A stretch of 64,000 nucleotides of DNA from CAYNRE01 sp964399535. Its GTDB lineage: Bacteria; Planctomycetota; Planctomycetia; Pirellulales; CAYNRE01. Position numbers and translations under genes: made by a program. A model generated the notes under the pieces. It was not told the origin of the DNA. It searched no databases and was given only the letters and a program-made list of their open reading frames with translations. Of the stretch, positions 26,032 to 37,300 are shown one piece after another (the stretch's first letter is position 1; every line of letters begins with the position of its first letter). Location: positions 1 to 64,000 of the forward strand of contig CAYNRE010000046.1 in assembly GCA_964399535.1 (NCBI GenBank), given 5' to 3'.

Positions 26032-29000
26032 CTACCCGGTGGCGCGCGAGCGCTCGCCGGTTACCTTGCCGAGCACGCGATCCCAAAGGGAAGTCGACGC
26101 ACTCCCTCGGGCAGCGGCTAGCACGACCTGGCCCGGGGCCGCGGGTTGCCAGGCCTGCACGTGATCGAGCACCCGGTCGGCCGCGCGAGCACGGTTCCAG
26201 GCCTGCTCAAAGCGTTGGCTTACCGAAACGGTGCTCGGCGGTTGCTCGGTGGCCGCGCTGGGGGGCGAAACCCGATCTCCGAGGCGGGCTTGGGTTGCGG
26301 CCGGCGCGGCCAGAGCCGCACCGCCGAGCGAGCGACCGAAATTGGCTGCCCAGAGCGAGTAATCGCCGGCGCCGACCGTGCCGTTGCCATCGAAGTCGGC
26401 CGCCAAGTTCGGACCCGAAAGATTGAACTGCGACGCCAAGATGGCGTAATCGGCCGCCCCCACGAAGCCGTCGTGGTTGGCGTCGCCAATCAAGATCAGC
26501 GGCGGACACATGGCCCCGAAGTTGGCTGCCCAGAGCGAGTAATCGCCGGCGCCGACCGAGCCGTTGCCATCGAAATCGGCCGCCAATCCGAAGCCGGTCT
26601 GACCGAATTGCGAGGCCAGAATGGCGTAGTCGGCGGCCCCCACGATGCAGTCGCCGTTGGCATCGCCCACCAGGCCAGGGACCACGGGGTTGACGGCGGC
26701 CAAATCCAGGGGGTCGATGATTCCGTCGCGGTTCAAGTCGGCTCCGTAGTCGTAGCCGACCTGGCCGAACTGTTGGCCCTGGCGCGTAAACACCTGTTGT
26801 CGATCGGCCTGATCGACGTCGCCGTCGCGATCGACGTCGAACAGCGCCATTCGGTTTTGGATCGTTACGCGGACCAGCACCTCGGCGGTTTGCGTGCCAT
26901 CTGCAGTGCGGAAAACGAGCGAAGTTTGGTGGGTGCCCTCGGCCAACGACTCGCCCGAGACATAGAATCGCACCGCGGCCGGCGTGGTACCTTCGCTGTT
27001 CGACAGGCTCAGCCAATCGGCTCCGCTGGTTGCCTGCCACTGGACCGGGGTGCGGGTGAGCACCCCGATGACTTGCTGCGGAACCACGGTGCGTTGGGCA
27101 AAGTCGACCGTCAGGTCCACGGAGCTGGGCCCCACCACCAGCGGATCGACCGTGACCGGCGCGTTGGGCGCCCCCGGATCGGTGCCGGCCGCGATCTCGG
27201 CCGGATCGGTCTGGCCATCGCCGTCGCTGTCGGCCAGGTTGGGATTCAATCCGCGAGCAAGTTCATTCCTATAAAACAAGCCGTCGCCATCCTCGTCGGA
27301 GAAGGCGTTCTCAGGCGCCAGCAACAAGGTGCCGAGCGCGGCTTCATCGGTGTCGGCCAACCCGTCGAAATCGTAGTCGGGTAGTACCTCGACCGTGACG
27401 CTGGTCGAGCCCACCAGGCCATAGCCGTTGGTTATCGAGGCGGTGAGCAGGTGGGTGCCCGCGCTCAATTGCGCGTACAGCCCGCTGCCGGTTCCCAGTT
27501 CGCCGTCGCGGTCGCTCGTCCACTGAAGTTGGGCCGAGTCGAGCGGGCCCTGCGAATTGCGAACCCGAGCCCGCAGTGAGATCGGTTCTCCTTCGAGCAC
27601 CGTCACGGCCGGCCCGAGCGATTCGATGATTACGGTGGGGGCCCTGGGCAGGATGAACAGGGGGAGCGAGACCAGCTCTTGGTAATGCAGCCCGTCGCTG
27701 GCTGAGAGCCGCACCAGGCCCTGGCCGCCCGGCAATAGCTCGACCGGAATGGCGTAACTGCCGGCGCCCGTAGAGGTGTAGAGCGAATCCCAAGTGTTGC
27801 CGCCGTCGGCGGAGTAGTCGAGCCGAACGCGTACCGCGTCTCCATCGGCATCGCTCGCCTGCCAGGCCACGCCGACCGTACCCACGGCGTAGGTATTGCC
27901 CCCGGGCGACTGGACGAACGACACCACAGGGGCCGCCCCTCCGGCTGCGAAACTGTCGAGTACGGTCGTTTCGTGTCGCAGTTCAACCCGGCTCAGCCCT
28001 GGCTGGGCTGGCAAAGCGGCCGCGTAAGCCCGCAGCGGGCTGGCCCCGTGTTCATCGTCTTCCTCGGCGGCCCGCACTAACCGCACCCCGGTGCGGCTGA
28101 GCTCTTGGCCCGACGAATCGAGCTGCACGAGCCAGTATCCGCTGGCGAAGCTGGCGCTTTCGACCTCGCGCCCCAGGGCGGCCGAAACGCGGCTGATTTC
28201 GCCGGTCCCCGCCTCGGGGTCGACGAACCCGCGCACCACCACGGCGGTGGGGGTCGTCGCGGTCTGGGCGGCGGGGGCTTGCTGGCCGCCTGGGGCGCCG
28301 TCGGGGCCCAATTCGGCCGTTTCGGCCACCGAGGCAATGGCCAGATCGACCAGAGTCCGAAACAGCGTAAAGTGCGTCTCCGCTCGCATGGCCAACAAAT
28401 CGACCGGCTCGAAAAACGAGTTCTCGTTGGTCATGGCCTTGGCATAGGCCATGATCGCCTTGGCGCGGGGGTAACTCTCTCTTTCGGCGTTCTCGAAAAA
28501 CTGCGTGCCTGTAATCGGATTGGCGACAATGCCATTCACCCCGGGGGAATCGTAAAAGGTTCGATTCGGGTTGTAGGTAGCTGCTGGGTCGTTGCGGGTT
28601 CCGCCGTCGAGCTCGTCGTAGATGGAGTGCGACAAGTTGTCGTTGGCGTTTCCATTGGGCGAGTAGGGCTTGACCAGCCCCAGAATGTGTCCCAGCTCGT
28701 GGCCAATCAACAGGCTGCTGTTGGCCGCGCCCGTGGTCGGGTTGTAGCCGCCGGAGCCGCTGGTATACGGAAACGACCAGCCGACGAATAAGGGGATGTC
28801 GAGATCGCAGTTCATCTCGTCGCCGCCGAAGAACTCGCTGATCTCGCTGATCACGTTGCAGCCCAGCTCGGCCAGCGATTTCACGCCGCTCACGATCGGC
28901 AGCACATCGGTCAGGGCGTTTACCTCGGCGCTCAAATCGGGCCAGAATGCCTGGCCGTCGGTTATCTTGCCAGGCACTGTGCTGCGCAGGGCCGGGTCGA

Positions 29001-32000
29001 CGATGCCGAAGGCGATATCGCGCTGGTCGTCGGGGTGATTGCGATTCCACCAGTCGCGCACTTCGTCGAATTCCTGGCCGTACTGAAAAAGCTGGACCAC
29101 GTCGCCCAGGTCCAAGGTGGGGTCGTCTTCTACCAGCACATGGGGCGCCCAGCGCAGATCGACCCGGGCCGTGGGCACCATCCGCTGGACCAGTTCGCTC
29201 GTGTTGTTGTCGACGATTTGCTGCATTTGAATCAGGTCGGTCACCGAATAACCCGACTCGGTGTTGGCCCGTTTCATCACCGGAATCAGTAGCACCTTGG
29301 CCAGGCCGGGCGCGGCCAGTTCGGCCTGGCGTGTGCCGCGGGCCACCTCGACTCCGTTGCGGCGAAAGATCATTTCCACCTGATTGGTGCCCGCCGCTAG
29401 CGGCAGCAGGTTTTTGGCCACGACGCCGTTGGTAATGTCGCCCAGCATGGCGGCCGAAGGCGCCGATTCCGACACGGGCGGGCGAATGCCTGGCGCCAGC
29501 GGAATGCGCCCACCGCCGGCGTAGTTGCCGTTGTGCAGGAAACGGACTTCGACCTCGTCGAGTTCGATCGTGCCGGCCGTGGTTTCCGCCCGCAGGTGGC
29601 CGCTGGCCAGCGTGGGCTTGGTGGCCACCAGGCCGTAGGCATCGAGCCCCTGGGTAAGCACAATGTTTGAAACGCTGACCGCGATTTGGCGAAACGGCGT
29701 GTCGCTGGTGTCGGTTACCGAGTCGCCGACCGACGTGTAGAGAGGGTTCAGCACGCGCACCAGGCCGTCGGCCTCGTCGGCGCTTACCAGCAGCTCGATC
29801 AGCGTTGGCTGGACCAGCCGGGGAGTGCGCAGCGGGCCATTGCCAATCTGCACCCGTGCCCCCGGATCGAAGTTGGCCCCCTTGATCTGCATCAACACGC
29901 CTGCGCTGGCGGCATCGGGCGTGAAGGAATCGATGCGCGGCTTGGCCATGAAGTCGGGGAGCAAATCGCCTTGCAAGAACTCGGCGGTGCGCTGGCCCCG
30001 AGTGACGGCGATTTCTCCGGTGCCGGTGTCGTCTTGAATCAGTACCAAGAGCTCGGTGTCGGTCACCGTTTGTACTGGCACCCGCCAGCCGCCGATGGAT
30101 ACGATCAGGTCGCCGGGATCGGTTCCGAAGCCGCTGCCCTGGATAGCAAGCAGGTCGCCTCCGGAACCGAAACGGGATCCCAGGCCGGTAATGATCGGTA
30201 TGGCGTCGCGTAGCGGTGGCAAGTAGGTCCCGCGCACGCTGGCTCCGCCGTCGCTGCCGTGAACGAACCAAACCCGGTCGGCGCCGTCGGTGGCGATATC
30301 CACGACCTGCGAGCTGCGCAGCCCCGAATTGGTCCAGTAATAGTTATCCCAACCGCTGCCGGTGCGGACCGCGCCTCCGGCCCACAGGCGCCCCAGCTCG
30401 TCGACCGCCAGGGGCAAGTTCGCGGCCCCCTCGCGGGGTTGGTCGAGCACGAAGCTGGTGCCGTTCCAGATGACCAGCCCCGCCGCGGTGCTCACGGCGA
30501 TCTGGCCGGTGCCGAGCTGGGCCAGGTCGAAGATGGCATTGCTGGGCAGGCCCTGCGCGGTGGTGTAGCGTCGCATTCCCTCGGTGGAGTTCAGATTCCA
30601 GCGCACCAGCCCGGCTTCGGTGCCAATCCAGAGCTGGTTCTGGCGATCGACCAACAAACTATTGACCCGCGTGGCGGGAAGCAGCGAGTTCTGGGCCGTG
30701 AACGTCGCCACGAAGCGGTCGCGGTCGTAGAGGGTCAGCCCGCCGTCGCCACCGATCCAAATTCGGCCGGCGTTGTCTTCGGCCAGGGCCCGCACCGGCG
30801 CGCTAGGTTTGATCCCCAGCTTGCCTCCCAATAGGTCCCACCCGGTGGGCGTGTACCGCCGGACGCCGGTGTCGGTGCCGACCCAAATTCGACCCCGGGA
30901 GTCGCCCAGCACCGCGCGGGCATGAACCCCCGGGCGGTTGTCCCAGGTGACTCCGTCGGGCTGCAGTACGAAGGTGCCGGCCGCCGAAGCGAAGAACGTA
31001 CGTCCCCGGGCGGTCCACACGCCGTCGAGCGATTGTTGATCCAAGGCGTTGTTCTGGTCGAGTTGCTCCCAGCGCTGGGCCAGCGTCACAATGCCGCCGC
31101 CGGGCTGCGCGATCCAGACCTTCTCGTCGACACCCTCGACCCGGGTCACCGTGCTGTCCCAAAGCGGTACGAACGGGTCGAGCGTGGTCCGCGAACCCAA
31201 AGGGGCGTTGAGCCAATTGTATTGGGTGTCACGCACGCCCGCGCCAACCGCTTCGTAGGCGGTTAGGCCGCCACTTAGCGAAAAAATGGGGCTGGGCCGG
31301 TCGATAATTCGCACCGCGATGCTTTCCATGGCGGCCCAGACCCGGCCTTCGGCGTCGGTGCTCAAATCCCTTGCCGTTAGACCGATGCTGCTCGGTAGCG
31401 CGAACGCCGCATCGGGGTTGTTCCGATCGGGCACATACAACACGCCTGGGCGGACGATATTGGTCGGTTGCGATTGCGAGAAATAGCCCTGACCGGCCAA
31501 GAACAGATGGTTTTCGTCGTCGAAAGCCAGGTCGGTGATCGACTGGGTGCTGGAAAAATAATTGGCCGGATTGGCGAAAGTGGTGGTCGAGTAGGTGAAG
31601 TTGGGGTTGCGAATCGTGCGTTCCAGTTGGTTGGTCGGTCCGCCGGTTCCGACGGTCGACACCGACCAGATTTCTCCCGCCACCGAGTTCGTCGCAATGT
31701 CTTGGATCGAGCGATCTCCGTACAACGTGGTCCGGGTACCGGTGAGGTTGGGAACCGACAATCCGCGGTCGGTGCCGATGGCGGTCGTCAGCCCATCGAC
31801 GGCGTTCACCTGGTTGCTGGGGAGCGAAGGGGTGGCGTACTGAAACGCCAGGGCGTTCGGCGGAGGCGTAATCTGGAAGGTGCCCTGCGAGTCGGTGGTG
31901 GGCCACACGCTGCGGTTGCCCGCGTAATAGCCGACGCCATTTACCAAGCCCAGCGAGCCCAAACCGGCCGCGGCCAAGGGATCGCTGAGAGTGCCGGGTG

Positions 32001-33897
32001 GCGATAAACCTTCGAAGACCCTCAGGGCGCCTGGATACACGCCGTCGCTCACCACCACGCGTGAATCGTCGCCCGCGATGCCGGAGATAGCTCCACCTGC
32101 TCCGAACGGCCGGTAGAAATCCCACCGCTCCAGGGGCACCGCGGCGCCACTTCCCAGAGGCAATCGCCAGATATCGTCGTCGTAAATGCTTGCCTGCGAA
32201 TCCCAGCCCCCCAAGAGCCAGGCCTGGCGCTGGCGCGGATCGAAAACGGCGGTCGCCCCGAACAGTTTTTCGCGAGGGACCCCGCTGCTGGTGCGCGGAT
32301 AGGCAACGGGGGTCGTCCAGATTTGTCCGGTGAGCGGGTCAAATACCCAGGGACCGGCCCCGGTATCGCCAAACAGGTAAATGAGTCCGCTCACCGGATC
32401 TTCGACCGCTTGCAGGTCGGAAGCCGCCTGCGGAAGTTGAACCGCGAGCGTCGAGACGCTTCCCTGACCGGTCGCGGTGTTCACGCTGATTTCGTCGATC
32501 GTCGCGGTCGGGCCGCCGAATTGGCCTCCCAGATTGCCGCCGAACAGATACACCTTGCCCGTCTGGCTCGAGCGCACGCCGGCCATCTGACTGCGGTTGG
32601 GGACCTGGAATCCGGTCAGCGGTAAGAAGGTTTCGCTCGCGGGGTCGAACACCAGGCTGGTTCGCGCCGCCAGCAAGTCGGGGCCATAGCCGCCGAGCAC
32701 TAGAATTCTCCCGGTGGACGGGTCCCCGATTGCCAATGGCTGATACACGGCGAGATTCGCCGCGCCCACGTCGCGGCTGGCACCTGTCTGAGGGTCGATC
32801 GCCAGTGGGCTGGTGCGAAAATGAGGGGTCGATTCCTGGCTTTCGAGTCCCCCGAAAACGTACACCGTGCGTCGCGCCGCCGAGTAGGCACCCGCGCCGA
32901 AAATGAGCGTCTCGTCCAGGCTCGCCAGGCCCCGCGCCGCGCCGGTTCCCAAGTCGAGCACAAAGCTGTAGGGAAGGTATCCCCACTGGGCGTTGTAGCC
33001 GCCGGTCAGCAACAGCTCGTTGCTTTCCGGCAAGTAGGCGCTAACCGGGTAGCCGAGGTGATAGGGGAGCGAAGTCGACGAACTGTCCAGCGGCACGCTC
33101 GGCGGCACCGGGGGCGCGCCGGCGGGCACAATCGTCGGCCCGCCGAGCGCCGTTGCCGTCTGGCCCGTGACGAGCTCTGAAAAGTCGGTCGAGAGTGCCC
33201 AGTCGGCCGCCAGATAGGGGAGGCGTTCGCGAAGCGAGTCGTGCATCGACCGGCGCAGCTCGTCGCTCGTGCGGGCTTCGGTCCACAGCCGTACCTCGGA
33301 GATCGACCCCTTGAAGGGACTCAGCGGGGTTAGCGAGGGAGAGCCGGCGTACCCTCCGCCGATGGAAATCCACTGCCCCCAGGTTCCCCCGACGTTGTCC
33401 GAGACCGATGCGTCGAGGAGCCCATTGACGTAGACCGACACCGTCCCGGTCGTTGGCGAAAACACGCCGGCCACGTGGGTCCAGGTGTTGTTGGGAATCG
33501 AAGTGGCGCCGACCGCCAGGTTGCCAAAGGGCGAGGCGCGAAAGAACACCCGCGTCGTGGGCCCTTCGTCGAACAGCATTAGGCGGAAACCCTGGCTGTT
33601 GTCGGTTGCTACGATCGTCTGGTTTGCCGTCGAAGGAGTATTGTCGCTGACTCGAATCCAGGCCTCGACGGTCATTTCTCCCGGCACCGCGGGCGCGGTC
33701 GGCGGCGGCGGAGTGGGGGCATACAAGTATTGGTTCGTTCCATTGAGCGAAAGGGCATCGCCCACCGCCAACAGTTGGCGCTGCTCGAGCGGTTCGAGCC
33801 CCAGACGCAACTGGCGGCGCGGGGCCGTTGCTCTGCGGTGGCGACTGGTTCGGCCTAGCTGGGCGATCCACCGGTCGGTCTTCAGAAAGGCAGCCAT
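26032..33897 (-). CDS. giant secreted multidomain protein with LamG, propeller, metzincin-like and dockerin-like parts
   Basis: 2621-aa exported or surface protein. Residues 32-44 (LGLEPLEQRQLLA) resemble the LEPR-XLL element at the start of many planctomycete secreted giants. Then: LamG/concanavalin-like domain at about 45-210 (PGEMTVEAWIRVS); Kelch-like repeats at about 285-620; two-component-regulator-type propeller repeats at about 1000-1190 (GRIWVGTDTGVRRYTP; NQLWIGTEAGLVRWN); IPT/TIG domains at about 1240-1390; a zinc-protease-like segment with HELGHILG at 1733-1740 and a later IMAYAKA that could be a Met-turn; Ig-like repeats; and EF-hand-like dockerin modules at about 2340-2520 (DANGDCIVGAADYAILASQF). 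ATG 33897 follows GGAGAAGAG. Probably a calcium-dependent adhesin, scaffold component or protease; activity uncertain. Confidence 0.85.
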   Translation of the reverse strand: MAAFLKTDRWIAQLGRTSRHRRATAPRRQLRLGLEPLEQRQLLAVGDALSLNGTNQYLYAPTPPPPTAPAVPGEMTVEAWIRVSDNTPSTANQTIVATDNSQGFRLMLFDEGPTTRVFFRASPFGNLAVGATSIPNNTWTHVAGVFSPTTGTVSVYVNGLLDASVSDNVGGTWGQWISIGGGYAGSPSLTPLSPFKGSISEVRLWTEARTSDELRRSMHDSLRERLPYLAADWALSTDFSELVTGQTATALGGPTIVPAGAPPVPPSVPLDSSSTSLPYHLGYPVSAYLPESNELLLTGGYNAQWGYLPYSFVLDLGTGAARGLASLDETLIFGAGAYSAARRTVYVFGGLESQESTPHFRTSPLAIDPQTGASRDVGAANLAVYQPLAIGDPSTGRILVLGGYGPDLLAARTSLVFDPASETFLPLTGFQVPNRSQMAGVRSSQTGKVYLFGGNLGGQFGGPTATIDEISVNTATGQGSVSTLAVQLPQAASDLQAVEDPVSGLIYLFGDTGAGPWVFDPLTGQIWTTPVAYPRTSSGVPREKLFGATAVFDPRQRQAWLLGGWDSQASIYDDDIWRLPLGSGAAVPLERWDFYRPFGAGGAISGIAGDDSRVVVSDGVYPGALRVFEGLSPPGTLSDPLAAAGLGSLGLVNGVGYYAGNRSVWPTTDSQGTFQITPPPNALAFQYATPSLPSNQVNAVDGLTTAIGTDRGLSVPNLTGTRTTLYGDRSIQDIATNSVAGEIWSVSTVGTGGPTNQLERTIRNPNFTYSTTTFANPANYFSSTQSITDLAFDDENHLFLAGQGYFSQSQPTNIVRPGVLYVPDRNNPDAAFALPSSIGLTARDLSTDAEGRVWAAMESIAVRIIDRPSPIFSLSGGLTAYEAVGAGVRDTQYNWLNAPLGSRTTLDPFVPLWDSTVTRVEGVDEKVWIAQPGGGIVTLAQRWEQLDQNNALDQQSLDGVWTARGRTFFASAAGTFVLQPDGVTWDNRPGVHARAVLGDSRGRIWVGTDTGVRRYTPTGWDLLGGKLGIKPSAPVRALAEDNAGRIWIGGDGGLTLYDRDRFVATFTAQNSLLPATRVNSLLVDRQNQLWIGTEAGLVRWNLNSTEGMRRYTTAQGLPSNAIFDLAQLGTGQIAVSTAAGLVIWNGTSFVLDQPREGAANLPLAVDELGRLWAGGAVRTGSGWDNYYWTNSGLRSSQVVDIATDGADRVWFVHGSDGGASVRGTYLPPLRDAIPIITGLGSRFGSGGDLLAIQGSGFGTDPGDLIVSIGGWRVPVQTVTDTELLVLIQDDTGTGEIAVTRGQRTAEFLQGDLLPDFMAKPRIDSFTPDAASAGVLMQIKGANFDPGARVQIGNGPLRTPRLVQPTLIELLVSADEADGLVRVLNPLYTSVGDSVTDTSDTPFRQIAVSVSNIVLTQGLDAYGLVATKPTLASGHLRAETTAGTIELDEVEVRFLHNGNYAGGGRIPLAPGIRPPVSESAPSAAMLGDITNGVVAKNLLPLAAGTNQVEMIFRRNGVEVARGTRQAELAAPGLAKVLLIPVMKRANTESGYSVTDLIQMQQIVDNNTSELVQRMVPTARVDLRWAPHVLVEDDPTLDLGDVVQLFQYGQEFDEVRDWWNRNHPDDQRDIAFGIVDPALRSTVPGKITDGQAFWPDLSAEVNALTDVLPIVSGVKSLAELGCNVISEISEFFGGDEMNCDLDIPLFVGWSFPYTSGSGGYNPTTGAANSSLLIGHELGHILGLVKPYSPNGNANDNLSHSIYDELDGGTRNDPAATYNPNRTFYDSPGVNGIVANPITGTQFFENAERESYPRAKAIMAYAKAMTNENSFFEPVDLLAMRAETHFTLFRTLVDLAIASVAETAELGPDGAPGGQQAPAAQTATTPTAVVVRGFVDPEAGTGEISRVSAALGREVESASFASGYWLVQLDSSGQELSRTGVRLVRAAEEDDEHGASPLRAYAAALPAQPGLSRVELRHETTVLDSFAAGGAAPVVSFVQSPGGNTYAVGTVGVAWQASDADGDAVRVRLDYSADGGNTWDSLYTSTGAGSYAIPVELLPGGQGLVRLSASDGLHYQELVSLPLFILPRAPTVIIESLGPAVTVLEGEPISLRARVRNSQGPLDSAQLQWTSDRDGELGTGSGLYAQLSAGTHLLTASITNGYGLVGSTSVTVEVLPDYDFDGLADTDEAALGTLLLAPENAFSDEDGDGLFYRNELARGLNPNLADSDGDGQTDPAEIAAGTDPGAPNAPVTVDPLVVGPSSVDLTVDFAQRTVVPQQVIGVLTRTPVQWQATSGADWLSLSNSEGTTPAAVRFYVSGESLAEGTHQTSLVFRTADGTQTAEVLVRVTIQNRMALFDVDRDGDVDQADRQQVFTRQGQQFGQVGYDYGADLNRDGIIDPLDLAAVNPVVPGLVGDANGDCIVGAADYAILASQFGQTGFGLAADFDGNGSVGAGDYSLWAANFGAMCPPLILIGDANHDGFVGAADYAILASQFNLSGPNLAADFDGNGTVGAGDYSLWAANFGRSLGGAALAAPAATQARLGDRVSPPSAATEQPPSTVSVSQRFEQAWNRARAADRVLDHVQAWQPAAPGQVVLAAARGSASTSLWDRVLGKVTGERSRATG
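26342..26586 (-). repeat. 65-nt direct repeat encoding the dockerin-like modules
   Basis: Bases 26342-26406 and 26522-26586 are identical except for two positions and are 180 nt apart, matching a repeat of 60 residues per module. Each encodes AADFDGNG(S/T)VGAGDYSLWAANFG, a calcium-loop type sequence. Recent duplication or gene conversion within the coding region. Confidence 0.85.
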
Positions 33898-34355
33898 TGC
33901 GACTCTTCTCCGGGTGCCAGCGCTGCCTCATTCGAAACGAGGCGTCCGACGGGTCCGCGCTACGGGTCGTTCCGGCTGGCTCCGGGGTTGCAGCGCGTCC
34001 CTAAGTTGCGCTCGCAGCTCTGCCGAGCCAGACCACGTGCGCGAAATTGCCCAGACGTCGCCGGCAAGTTCACCCACGATGTGCGCCGAGCCGCCGCTGG
34101 TGCGCAAACTAGCGAACCCCCAGTTCGCAACCCGCACGGCCGCCGCCCGACCTTCGGCTTCCCCAGGGCAACGCCGCGCGTGCTGCACGGAATCGAACCC
34201 AAGGGCCCTTGGGGGTTAACCGGACGCGGGGCCGCAGAATCCACGCAATCGGCGGAAATGTTTTTCGGTCCCATTGGTATGGTCGGCTAGCCAGCACGAG
34301 GAGCGCGTGCCAGCCGCCGCGGAGGTTCGGCAGGCAATAGCGAGCCCCCGGGTGC
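33898..34355. other. 458-nt intergenic region, no gene seen
   Basis: Separates the kinase gene (upstream) from the giant protein gene on the minus strand. Contains a 16-bp perfect palindrome, CCCAAGGGCCCTTGGG at 34198-34213, and a small hairpin GCGAAC/GTTCGC at 34112-34128. I see no gene or convincing promoter. Confidence 0.4.
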
Positions 34356-37300
34356 TCAATCGGCGCCGCTGCTCGCCAAAGCGGCCGCGACGCGGGCACG
34401 CAGCCGTGCGACTTCGCCGTGCTCGAAGGCGTCGGGCCCCGAGGCCGACGACGCGAAGAGTTGTTCGGCCCTGGCGAGCGACTCCTGGGCCGATTTCGTG
34501 TCGCCCCGCTGGGCCGCTTCCCAGGCCAGTCCAAGAGCGGCGATTTGGTGCCAGTGGCCCGCCCCCGGCCCCTCGTCGAGCAAATAAGGCCGCCCCTCGT
34601 TCCCCCGGCCCAGCGCGATCAATGCCAAGCCGTGGAGCACCCGGCCGGGCGATTGATCGTCCCCCAGGGCCTCGAGCGTGGCCGCCAACCCGAGCCCGCG
34701 CGGCAAGTCCTGAAGCTCGGCTGGTCCCAAGATCAGCAGCCGTGCCAACAGGGCTTGCGCCTCTTGGGCCTCGGGTTTCGTGCGCAACACCTCTTGGCAA
34801 TCATCGCGGGCCGCGACCAGGTCCAGGTTTTTCGCGCGAAGCAGGGCCCGCCGGCCGAGCAGCGAAGCCCGAACGGCTTGGTCCTCAGGGGCTACATGGG
34901 CCAGGGCCTCCGAGACGTTGTTTGCCGCATCGAGCCAACGCGCCTGACGCGATTCTCCCAGGGCCAGGCTGACCCAATACTTGTACCACTCGCCCGGCGG
35001 GGGCAGCGCCCCGCGGTCGATGAGAACCGGATCGGGCTCTGGTTTAGCCGCAAGGTCGGCGGGGGCCAGGGTCAGGTCGCTCAGCCCCTGTCCTTCCAAC
35101 TCCTTGGTGAGCCGTGCCAGGTTCCAGATCAGCACGTCGCCGCCATCGCGAGTGGCGGCAAGCTGGCACCCGTCGGAGCTGAAAGCCAGGTGCTTCACCG
35201 CGCCTTCGGTGGGGTGCGTCAGCACCGCGACGATCGCGCTGGTCTCGGGGTCGAAGAGGTCGATGGTTCGTGTTCCGGTCGATACGGCCAGCAGGCCGCC
35301 CCGCGGCTGAAAAGCCAGTGGCCGAAGCAGTCCATGGCGGGCCGGTCCGAGCAAGGAGCTCTTCCGCTTCCAGGTGGCGGTGTCGAGCAGTTGGACGGAA
35401 TCGAACCCGGCCGTGGCCAGCCAGCGACCATCGGCGCTGAATTGGGCGTCGGTCCGTCCTGGCAGCTCGCAAACCAAGGATCCGTCGGCCGTGTTCCAAA
35501 CACGAAGCAGGTGAAGCAAATACGCCGTGCCCGCCAGCCAGCGGCCGTCGGCGCTGAGGCAAACGCGCTGGGCGTTGGGCAGATCCAACCTTAGAACCTG
35601 ACCACCGTCGCCCGGTGGTTTCCAAACGACCTGGCCGTGGCGGTAGTCGGTCCAGGCGACTCCGCCACCGGGGGCACAAACGGCCTGGCGACCCTGGTGC
35701 TGCGGCTCCATGAGCAGCGGGGGGGGCCGCACCGCTCGCCCTTGCTCGACCGCTGCTGGAGGCCCCCACTGGGTTTTCCCGTGTTGGTTGCGGCCCCATC
35801 TGAGCAGCGGTGAGAACTTGCCATAGGTCAGGAGGGCCTGGCCGTCGGCATCGAACCCGACGGGCCCAGCCGGATCGAGCCCTAAGTCGCCCAGCTCGAC
35901 GAGCGAGTGGCCGGCGTAAAGCCGCACGCCGAACTGCCCGGACAGAACCAGCGTCTCTCCGTCGGGCGAAAACGTTGCGGCTTCGGCCTCGAGGGCCAGC
36001 CTTTTCAGGACATTGCTTTCCACCAGTTCGAAGACGACCGCCCGGCCCTCGGAGATTCCCCCGATGCGCTGGCCATCGGCCGAAAGACTGGCCGAAAAAG
36101 GCAACCGGCAGAACTCAGTGTCGCGGTCGAGACGCCACACGAGCGCCTGATTCCGAGTCGAAGCGCAGAGCACGCGTCCGTCGTCGCTCACCCGCAGCAA
36201 CTCCACCCGCTCTCGCATTTGATCGGTTAGGAACCGGCCGCGGCGCCTCGAGTGGTCCCAGAGATAAATTCGCCCGTCGTTTAGGCCCAGGGCGAGTAAA
36301 CCGGGAGAAGACCAATCCAGGGTCCAGGCGCCGCTGGCCTCGGGCAGCTCGACCAGAACTTCCCAAGTTCGCGCATCGCAGATTTTCGGATAGGGCGAGC
36401 TGGCCAGGGCCACGAGCGTTCCCCCGGGATCGAACCGCAGGCAGGCCGTGTAGCCCAAGGGGGGCGGAAACTCGGTTGCTTGGCCGCTTGCCAGCTCGAT
36501 GCGGCGCATGACTCCGTCGGCCCCGGCCAGCAACAGATGCCGATCGTCGGGCGAAATATCGACCAGGTTGCGCGAGCTCGGCGAAGTAAAATCGATGAGC
36601 CTCCGTCGCGTTGCCCATTCCCAAACCAGGAACCGTTCCCGGTCGTGCGGGGCGGGCCGTTGCACGTCGAGCAGCAAGCGACCCGAACGCGAAAAAGTTT
36701 GCCAGTTAGGCACCACCGAGGGCTCATCCGAGTCGCTGGGCAGCCGCAGGGCAGCATCCGGGGGTGCCCCCAGCTCACGCACCACACTTCCCTGGCCGTT
36801 GGTGTCGCCGTAGGTCAGGCGCTTCAGGTCGCGATCGAACGCCAATTGCAGCAGGGCCTGGCCCGGCAGCGAATCGCTCTGGATTTCCCGCAGGTCGCCG
36901 TGCGTCAGGCAAACGATGGCCGCATGGGCCAGCGCCAGCCGCTGAGCCTCGCTCGGAGGATCGCCTTCCAGGGTGTCGAGCGCGGCGCCAATGGCCGCCA
37001 ATCCGCCGAATCGCTGCCCAGGGCCGCCGCTGGCGCCCAGTTCCTCCGCCCGGGCCAGATTCACTCCGAATAGCTCTCGCCGACGCTGGTGCTCGGCGGC
37101 CACGGCCTTCCGCTCGGCCGCCCGCGTCAGCTGGTTCTCGTGCCCGAAGCGGGCCGCCGCCAGCAGCGAGCCCAGCGTCAGGGCCACCAGCAGTAGCACA
37201 CTCGCCGCACTGGGAATCGCCACGTCTGGGTGGCGCCGGCACCAACGCGCCAATCGCTCGACGGGCGAAGGGCGGCGGGCCCGAATGGGAACATCGGCCA

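Noticed and set aside
26342..26586. regularly spaced repeats suggestive of a CRISPR array
   Set aside because: Spacing of 180 nt and coding periodicity show they are dockerin-like module repeats.
28052..30271. 739-codon minus-strand frame
   Set aside because: Different frame of the giant protein gene; Arg/Gly/His-rich composition typical of a shadow frame.
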